The notes under the pieces: generated by a model
Told to the model about the DNA's origin: nothing
Database searches by the model: none
Seen by the model: only the letters and a program-made list of their open reading frames with translations
Assembly (NCBI GenBank): GCA_002914845.1
Contig: JXTC01000103.1
Location: forward strand, 84,482-148,481
Direction of reading: 5' to 3'
Source: Trema orientale
Taxonomy: Eukaryota > Streptophyta > Magnoliopsida > Rosales > Cannabaceae
Length of the DNA: 64,000 bases
In this document: positions 56,666-64,000 of the stretch, in pieces
Numbering within the stretch: the stretch's first letter is position 1
Layout: each line of letters begins with the position of its first letter
Made by a program: the position numbers and the translations under genes

Positions 56666-57221
56666 CTGCAATGTAAGAATATAAATGAGTATAAAACTCA
56701 GTAAGTAACGTATGCAGATGCAGAGTGCACGTGACAGATAACAGATAATCATATAATTGGGATCCCTGTGTATATTGTATTGCCTGACAAGACCGTGAAT
56801 CGCATACTGAGCCACTCAGATAACTAATAACTAATCATAAGCCGTCGTATGGAGGTCTCGAGTCCCAAATACATCTCAAATCCCTCTGTGTACTGCAGAG
56901 GTCTTCCCCATACCGCTATCAGAGTGTTCCCTACGGAACTTTATATATAATGTCCCCGAAGGAACCTAATAATGTCCCCGAAGGAACCAGATAATGTCTC
57001 CGAAGGAACCAGATATTTGGGCACTGGCCCGCCACACCCTATTCACCAATACTCGTCAAGCAATATAAATACACCACGTGTTCATGTCTCATGTAAAGCA
57101 TAATGACAGATACGTACATACTTATATGCACAAATTTCACATTTACGAATTTCACATTCACAGATTCCACAGATTCACAGAAACAAAGAATTTCTTACAT
57201 TGCAGGTGTGACGTTACTTAC
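56666..57221 (-). other. Predicted LTR intron with paired ends (type A)
   Basis: Minus-strand donor-like GTAAGTAACGT (57221-57211) is complementary to ACGTTACTTAC (56711-56701), and CTGCAATGTAAGAA (57205-57192) to the acceptor-like TTCTTACATTGCAG (56679-56666); both pairings are perfect. Length 556 bp. The same pairs are at 63365-63898 in the 5' LTR. Confidence 0.45.
56938..57015 (-). repeat. 24-bp tandem repeat in F LTR
   Basis: Three units of 'aatgtccccgaaggaacc' plus 'agat' follow a degenerate 'gtgttccctacggaac' unit. The 5' LTR (63635-63695) has two such units and the solo LTR (6190-6275) four. Copy number is unstable. Confidence 0.85.
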
Positions 57222-59137
57222 CGTGTTTCCGAGCTTTATTTGTTTTCTTGTGAAATGCTCTTTGCGCTTGGTACAATTGATATGCCCTATTATTTTTCAA
57301 ACGATATCACTATACATGTGGTACTCTACTAATTACTAGCTCAAATTTGGTAAAAGAATCTAAGATTTTAACTAGTGACAGACAAACAAGAACAAATTAA
57401 TTATATAGCTAACAATAACACATTAATTTCCTAGAGTTATTCTTTCTCTCTCTCTTTTTTTTTTTTTTTGTTTAATATGACAAAGTATTACATGTACACC
57501 AGAAAATACCAATATGAATAACACCAAAGTACCATTTAAAATAGCAATAATAAATATGTAACTTAGCAACAGAGAATTACTATTCAGCTAATATTAGGAT
57601 TCAAGACTTAAGTCTAATAACTATAATAGTTTAGTGAAGTCCAAGCCATTAATTAGTTCATATCCTTATCTCACTATATGTATAGGCAATTTTACTTGTC
57701 CCTTAATAAAGTTCAATGTCCAAAGATACAATAATCCAGCCGTAAAGAAATTTGAGAAGGAGAAACAATTAGACTTGTACGAATACCAAATACAAGACCT
57801 ATTTAACTACAGTTTTTAGTATCCAAAAAAAACAAAACAGACATCACATATCAAGAAGCACTCACATATTCTCATATATTCTTAAAACAAATAATAATGG
57901 AAACAGCATGACACTTACCTTCAAACTCTTAGAAAAGATGAGTATTTAAGAGTTGATTTGAAAGGCTTGTAGAAGTGAAAGATGTCAAAGACTGCAAGTA
58001 CAAAAGAAATGTCTTTTCGGTGGGTTTTTTTTTTATTTTTGACAAGTTATATATATATAAGTTGGTGAAGACTCAAGAAGCTACCAGACCTATTAAAGTC
58101 GGCAACTGTTCTTCTTTTCCTTTTTTTTTTTTTTTTTTTTTTTTAAGAAACCTCTGACTCACACACAATTATACATGATTCCAAAACATATACTTATAAA
58201 CTCATAATTACTTTTAGTTTCAGTACTAAGCTGGTCATGTAAAATTAGTAAGTGGAAACAAGTAAAAGTATTATAAAAAGAATAAAGAATGATTAAGAAG
58301 ATACCTTGGATGTGGTTTAAATCGTGAAAGGATATATACTAACTCCACCTTGCACTTTTCCACTAAAACTAAGTATATAAAAGTCTGAGCTTTCATTTTA
58401 TTAGTCTACATGTAAGTATATATATCTATAGAGATGGATTGATGAAGAGAGTGGCAAACGGTGGAGAAAAAAAATAGCAAAAAGTTCTATTAGCGGTGGA
58501 GGAAAAAAAAAACAATTGAATCTAATTAGAAGGAAGGTGTTGAGTATATGCCAACCAAACCAAAGTCGGTTTCTCTTTACTTTTTTTTTTTAACATAATA
58601 AGTTAACCAATTATAATCTTACATATAAAATACAATTTAAATCAAATAAATTAAATAAACGCAATTATTTAATCAAGGAATAGCACGTATATAAATTGTC
58701 TCAAACATAAAAAAAAGAATAAAAATGAGATAGCACATTTTAAAATTATTACCACTTATAACGTTCTATTATACCATTGACCTAACATAACATATCTAAT
58801 CATATATATATATATATATGAATCGGATCATAATTTTAGCCATATTCAGATCAAGTAAAATAAGAGTTTAATTTGACAACAATAAAATGCAAAGCAGTGT
58901 CATAAACGACTTAGTATACGTCAAATTTGCACCAAAGAGCATTTCCAGAGCATTTCACTGCAATTTATCTTAAAACGTGATAAGGGTTAATAATCATAAT
59001 AATTAGACTCACACAGTAATTAAGAAAATTATACGCACATAAATGCACTAATGCATAAAAAATAATGCAATCATGTTATTATTGACTTTTTAATCATGTG
59101 AGAAACTGGGTGTCGCTTAGAAATTCAGGATATCACA

Positions 59138-59152
59138 ATCCTCCCCTCCTAA
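59138..59152 (-). other. Element F polypurine tract
   Basis: The minus strand reads TTAGGAGGGGAGGAT immediately before the LTR start TGTGATATCC. It fixes the orientation of F as minus. Confidence 0.88.
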
Positions 59153-59159
59153 TAAAAAT

Positions 59160-59563
59160 TTCGTCCTCGAAATTTGCTTACCGAATAACTCTGGATGATT
59201 GTTTCTCATTTCCTCTTCCCGTTCCCATTTAGCTTCCTCTATAGAATGATTTCACCACAGGACTTTCACTACAGGAATTTTTTTGTTTCTCAATTCTTTC
59301 TCCCTTCTATCTAAAATCTTAATTGGACGTTCCTCATAGGTTAATCGTGGGTCTAGTTCAAGTGATTCCTGGCTAAGAACATGGGATGGATCTGATACAT
59401 ACTTTCTCAACATAGAAATATGGAAGACGTTATGCACACTTGATAATTCTAGGGGCAATGCAAGTCTATAGGCGACACTCCCAATTTTCTCTAGGATTTC
59501 ATAAGGACCAATAAATCTCGGGCTCAACTTTCTTTTCTTTCCAAATCTCATGACACCTTTCAT
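59160..59563 (-). pseudogene. Element F integrase C-terminus and chromodomain
   Basis: Minus frame from 59563: MKGVMRFGKKRKLSPRFIGP, YRLALPLELSSVHNVFHISM, then YEERPIKILDRREKELRNKK and VVKVLW. A TGA stop at 59252 falls where Tekay chromodomains usually have arginine; after it the same frame continues with NHSIEEAKWEREEEMRNN to about 59175. A single transition would explain the stop. The chromodomain should bind histone H3 marks and guide integration. It is the most complete copy of this domain here. Confidence 0.88.
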
Positions 59564-60286
59564 AAGGGCAACTTTAAGAAATACTTTATCTCTAATAGAA
59601 AAATATAAGGGTCGACGTTCTAGATCTGCGTAAATTTTTGTCTACTTTGAGCTGCTAACATGCGTTTTCTAATTTATTTATTATTATTATTTTTTTTTTG
59701 AATTGCCTCAGCTATATATCTTACAATATCAGGACCCAAATGACGTCGTTCTCCGATCTCATCCCAATGGACTGGAAATCTGGACTTTCTACCATATAAC
59801 ATCTCGTAAGGTGCAACACCAATTGTAGCTTGAAAACTGTTGTTATAGAAAAACTCAATTAACGGCAAGTAGTGATTCCACGATCCTTGGAAGTCCATAA
59901 CACAAGCTCTAAGCATGTCTTCCAAAATCTGAATAGTTCTCTAAGCCTAACCATCTGTTTGGGGATGGAATGCAGTACTAAATTTCAATTTAGTTCCCAA
60001 AGTTCGCTGTACACTCTCCCAAAATTTTGAAATAAATCTGTCTATCTGAGATTGTGGAAACTGGAATCCCATGAAGTCTAAAAATTTTTTTTTTTTTTTG
60101 TATAATGCTGCAAGTTTATCCATAAAGTAGGTCATAGAAATCTGAATAAAATGAGCTACCTTAGTGTGTCTGTCGACTATGACCTAAACTGCATCTTGAC
60201 GAGATACTGTTTTTTTTTTTTTTTGGTAACCCAACCACAAAATCTATAGTGATTTCTTTCCATTTCCACTCAGGTAATTGAAGTGG
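59564..60286 (-). pseudogene. Element F integrase core with long T runs
   Basis: Minus pieces 60135-59947 and 59925-59674 include [48 protein letters not shown] and YEMLYGRKSRFPVHWDE. Three long T tracts (plus strand 59690-59699 with flanking TTA repeats, 60085-60099, and 60210-60224) interrupt it and give lysine or asparagine runs or frameshifts. Related elements lack these, so they are expansions or assembly errors. Confidence 0.85.
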
Positions 60287-61012
60287 TTACAACTTTCTTG
60301 CTAGTTTCTTGTGCTCAGCCTTAATCTGCTGACATGTTAAGCAATGTTCCACAAACTTAAAAATATCATTTTTCATTCCTGCCCACCAGTAAAGACTCTT
60401 CAAGTCATTGTACATTTTAGTAGTACCTGGATGGACTGAATATGGAGTATTGTGTACTTCCGTTAAAATCTCTTCCTTGATGTTTCTGTCATCTGGTACA
60501 CAAAGTCTACCTTGAAATCTGATTACTCCTTCAAAAGAAATACCGAAATCTGACTTTTTCCCTGACTCCACTAATTCTTTATGCCTAATTAATTCTGGAT
60601 CTTCTTTCTGGCGTTGTCTAATTATGTCTAATAAGGTAGATTGTAAAGTCATAGCAGATAATTTCTCAGTAATTAGCTTGATACCAAATCTACATAAATC
60701 TTCCTGTAGAGGTTTCTCTAACTTGTATAAAGCTGCCAAACTACCAGACGATTTCCTACTGAGTGCATCTGCCATAACATTTGCTTTTCCTGGATGATAA
60801 CTAATTTCACAGTCATAATCTTTTACTAATTTCAGCCAACGTCGTTGTCTCATATTTAATTCCTTCTGAGTAAACAGATACTTCAAACGTTTTTGATCGG
60901 TAAAAATTTCACAATGTACTCCATACAGGTAATGCCGCCAAATCTTTAGTGCAAACACCACTGCTGCCAACTCTAAATTATGAATAGGATAGTTATGCCC
61001 ATAATTCTTCAA
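60287..61012 (-). pseudogene. Element F RNase H and integrase zinc domain
   Basis: A 241-codon open frame: [20 protein letters not shown] and [20 protein letters not shown] (RNase H), [20 protein letters not shown], then [20 protein letters not shown] and [15 protein letters not shown], the H2C2 zinc site of integrase (all four ligands present). It continues into the core below. RNase H upstream of 61012 is in another frame. Confidence 0.9.
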
Positions 61013-62085
61013 CTATCTAGAAGCATAGGCTATAACTTTTCCATTTTGCATGAGAATGCATCCCAGACCTTATTTCGAAGCATCACTATAAATAACGAAT
61101 CCCTCTGTACCTAAAGGTATAGTCAGGACTGGTGCTGAAATTAATCTCTTCTTCAATACTTGAAAACTCTTTTCACACTCATCAGTTCATATGAATTTGT
61201 TACTCTTCCTTGTCAATTTGGTAAGTGGCATAGCTATCTTAGCGAATCCCCCAACAAACCTTCTATATTAACCGGCAAAACCCAGAAAATTTCTGATCTC
61301 TGTAATATTGGTAGGTCTAGACTAATTATTAACTGCCTCAACCTTAGCTGGATCAACAGAAATCCCATCCTGAGAAACAACATGACCAAGGAATGATACT
61401 GTTTCTAACCAGAACTCGCATTTCTTGAATTTAGCATAGAGCTCTTTCTCTTTTAATATTTGAAGGACGATTCTGAAATGTTTTTTATGCTCTTATCTAG
61501 ATCGTGAGTATACCAAAATATCATCAATGAATATGATAACAAACTTGTCTAAGAATTTCTTGAATATTCTGTTCATTAAATCCATAAATGCTGCTGGAGC
61601 ATTAGTCAGACCAAACGGCATCACTAGAAACTTATAATGATTATATCGAGTTCTAAAAGCAGTCTTTGGAATATCTTCTTCTCTGATTCTTAACTGATGA
61701 TAACCAAATCTCAAATCAATCTTCAAAAACATAGAGACACCCTGTAGTTGATCAAATAAATTATCAATGTGTGGTAAGGAATACTTATTCTTAATGGTAA
61801 CTTTTTTAATCTCTCTATAGTCAACGCACAATCACAAAGTTCTATCTTTCTTTTTCACAAATAAGACATGGTGAAAAACTAGGATGTATAAATCCTTTGT
61901 CTAGCAATTCCTGTAACCGAGTCTTTAGCTCCTTTAATTCTACCAGGGGCCATCCTATAGGGTGTCTTAGAAATAGGTACAGTACCTGGTACCAAATCAA
62001 TAGTAAAATCAATTTCTCTTATCGGTGGCAAACCTGGTAAATCCTCTTGAAACACTTCCAAAAAAATCTTGCACAACTGGCACAT
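61013..62085 (-). pseudogene. Element F reverse transcriptase
   Basis: Minus 61831-61493 holds the RT core: [60 protein letters not shown] and an intact [12 protein letters not shown]. 62085-61879 is the N-terminal part ([20 protein letters not shown]) in another frame. 61492-61013 carries thumb and RNase H start with stops. Frame breaks near 61860 and 61490 disable it. Confidence 0.9.
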
Positions 62086-62720
62086 CTTCTGGCCTCAACT
62101 TCTACTCAACAGATGTATCAACAATACTTGCCAAATATCCTATACAACCTTTTTCTAACAATTTCTGAACTTTCATAGCTGATATCAAAGGAAACTTAGT
62201 TTTATATCGAGTACCCATAAATACGAACTGGTCGACATTGGGAGGATGAAATGTCACTATTTTCTTCTTACAGTCAACCTTAGCAAAATACTTTGACAAC
62301 CAATCCATATCCAAAATGATTTCATAGTCATCCATATCAAGCACAATTAAGTCTGCAAATAACTCTCTATCATCCACCATAACATAACAAACTCTCAAAA
62401 TTTTGTCTAAACAAACAACCTCTTCAGAGGGAAGTGTGGCACCAAATAGAGTATTCATCTGATCCATAGGATGACTCAGTCTCCTCAAAAATGTTAATGA
62501 TGCATGGAAATACGTGGATCCTGAATCTATTACTACATGAGCTATAATGCCAGAAATTAATATCTCACCTGTGATGACAAATGGGTCTGCCTCAGTCTCA
62601 AGTCTAGTATATGTCTCTATCTCTGTCATAGCATACAGCCTACCACCAGGTTTCTTCGGATAGTTTTTCATTTCAGGACAATTCTTAATAAAATGACCAC
62701 TTTTACCACATTTGTAGCAT
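62086..62720 (-). pseudogene. Element F zinc knuckle and protease
   Basis: The minus strand begins with an intact CCHC knuckle at about 62715-62670 (CYKCGKSGHFIKNC), followed by protease with VIDSGSTYFHAS (D-S-G intact) and ILDMDWLSKYFAKVDCKKKI, where a glycine of the usual ILGMDWL is D. The frame 62671-62102 is open for 189 codons. The linker to RT is in another frame. Confidence 0.88.
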
Positions 62721-62956
62721 AACTATGTACCCTTACGATATTATCTTGATCCTGAGTAATCACCATACTGATATCTTGACATCTAAAATCCATAACTCCA
62801 TTTATAGCCAATAATATTGATTACCAGAATATGAATGCAATTAAAAAAATTATAACAGATATAAAAATGTATATCAAAAACTTACAGAGGAGTGAGGCTT
62901 TCTTTCCTTTCGGACGTGCGTATATAAGCGGTCTTCAGAATCATTTTAAAACATAA
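62721..62956 (-). other. Element F leader; gag core missing
   Basis: Only about 235 bases separate the zinc knuckle from the primer site, where element E has more than 1 kb of gag. Short minus frames here have no capsid motif. The gag core was deleted, probably between the leader and a point just before the knuckle. It makes F dependent on gag from another element. Confidence 0.75.
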
Positions 62957-62970
62957 GCTCTGATACCAAC
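62957..62970 (-). other. Element F primer binding site
   Basis: Minus GTTGGTATCAGAGC is an exact tRNA-Met primer site next to the LTR end. It begins the internal region. Confidence 0.9.
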
Positions 62971-62972
62971 TG

Positions 62973-64000
62973 TGACATCCCCCGATCCCACTCATGTATG
63001 TGAGGATATTCGTAAAATTATTTAGTGAGATCGGGAGACGCCACTCGACTTAGGACTGGTAAAATCGGGAAAAATTTGAAACTTTTTAAACTTTATGGGA
63101 GAAAACGAGAAATTTCCACTCATAATTATACATACTCCAATATATACATATATACACCCTCATTCATAATTATACATAGTCTGATGCATACATATATATA
63201 TATATTCACAAAGTGGGCCGCTCAGAAAATATACATAATATACACACACTCAAAACAGATACAAAATTCTCAGTTAGAAAACCACAGCGTCAAAATGCTC
63301 ATATACACAAGCCGCGGTCAGAAAGTCGACACTCATCATCTAGCTCAAACATCGACAGTATCCTCTGCAATGTAAGAATATAAATGAGTATAAAACTCAG
63401 TAAGTAACGTATGCAGATGCAGAGTGCACGTGATAGATAACAGATAATCATATGATTGGGATCCCTGTGTATATTGTATTGCCTGACAAGACCGTGAATC
63501 GCATACTGAGCCACTCAGATAACTAATAACTAATTATAAGCCGTCGTATGGAGGTCTCGAGTCCCAAATACATCTCAAACCCCTCTGTGTACTGCAGAGG
63601 TCCTCTCCATACTGCTATCAGAGTGTTTCCTACGGAACTTTATATATAATGTCCCCGAAGGAACCTAATAATGTCCCCGAAGGAACCAGATATTCGGGCG
63701 TTGGCCCGCCACACCCTATTCACCAATACTCGTCAGGCAATATAAATACACCACGTGTTCATGTCTCATGTAAAGCATAATGACAGATACGTATATACTT
63801 ATATGCACAAATTCCACATTTACGAATTCCACATTCACAGATTCTACAGATTTACAAAAACAAATAATTTCTTACATTGCAGGTGTGACGTTACTTACTG
63901 TGTTTCTGAGCTTTATTTGTTTTCTTGTGAAATGCTCTTTGCGCTTGGTACAATTGATATGCCCTATTATTTTTCAAACGATATCACTATACATGTGGTA
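62973..64000 (-). mobile_element. Element F 5' LTR, continues past window
   Basis: This is the left 1.03 kb of the 5' LTR, ending GGGGGATGTCA(CA) on minus beside the primer site. It matches 56278-57300 closely, including the donor-like site (63898) and acceptor-like site (63365). U3 lies outside the window. Boundary may be 62971 rather than 62973, because the two LTR copies differ at the last two bases. Confidence 0.92.

Larger units (their letters stand above)
56278..59137 (-). mobile_element. Element F 3' LTR (Tekay type)
   Basis: On minus it starts TGTGATATCC at 59137 after a polypurine tract and ends GGGGGATGTCA at 56278, 2,860 bp. The first 1 kb from the left matches 62973-64000. By eye about 20 substitutions occur in 680 bp, mostly C/T. 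It contains a donor/acceptor-like pair and a 24-bp tandem repeat. Its 3' end cuts element H gag. Confidence 0.92.

Noticed and set aside
57078-57339. Overlapping 78-84-codon frames in element F LTR
   Set aside because: They lie in non-coding LTR and overlap each other in different frames; they are not conserved in the solo LTR.
63025-63375. 116-codon plus frame, repeated at 56330
   Set aside because: It is present in both LTRs only because LTRs are copies, and it runs antisense to the element with no known similarity.

Overview
This is plant nuclear DNA, probably from an eudicot, and it is almost entirely a nest of LTR retrotransposons. It is AT-rich, has three runs of N (22516-22851, 34587, 38452-39034), and contains Ty1/copia and Ty3/gypsy gag, protease, reverse transcriptase, RNase H and integrase remnants on both strands. 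I found no host protein gene, tRNA, rRNA or CRISPR array. No retroelement reading frame is intact; each has stops, frameshifts or missing ends.

Layout. (1) 1-1373: U3 remnant of a Tekay-type gypsy LTR, minus strand. (2) 1374-10205: copia element 'copia-1', plus strand, with a truncated 5' LTR, gag and pol; its reverse transcriptase is split by a 2.8-kb solo gypsy LTR (5581-8413). (3) 10206-15370: deleted Tekay element 'G', plus strand, with a partial LTR, a chromodomain fragment and a 3' LTR. (4) 15374-21773: nested copia pieces, namely two Sirevirus-type LTRs, the 3' end of element 'copia-D' and its LTR, element 'copia-I', and a minus-strand LTR of the copia-1 family. (5) 21890-29979: Tekay element 'E', minus strand. 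(6) 29980-43585: a Sirevirus-like copia element, minus strand, with a downstream ORF2. It is split by a non-autonomous Tat/Athila-like element (32504-39352), which itself carries a solo copia LTR (37952-39254). (7) 43586-48340: 5' half of copia-D, minus strand. (8) 48341-51682: Tat-like LTR, plus strand, carrying a 2,052-bp CACTA DNA transposon with a 3-bp target duplication. (9) 51683-56277: chromovirus 'H', probably CRM clade, minus strand, cut in gag by (10) 56278-64000+: Tekay element 'F', minus strand, with 2.86-kb LTRs that look about 97% identical, the youngest insertion.

The most unusual signal is in the gypsy LTRs. Three R/U5 types all have a GTAAGTAA donor-like site and a TGCAG acceptor-like site 0.56-0.76 kb apart. 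In every copy the donor has a complement near the acceptor, and the acceptor has a complement near the donor. The acceptor-side sequence differs between types but stays complementary, which looks like covariation. Other strong signals are a possible internal promoter in front of the Sirevirus ORF2 that reuses palindromes of Sirevirus-type LTRs, palindrome-rich GC islands in leaders or LTRs of unrelated elements, and several recombination scars. All alignments were made by eye and clade names come from motif recognition, so treat percentages and clades as approximate.
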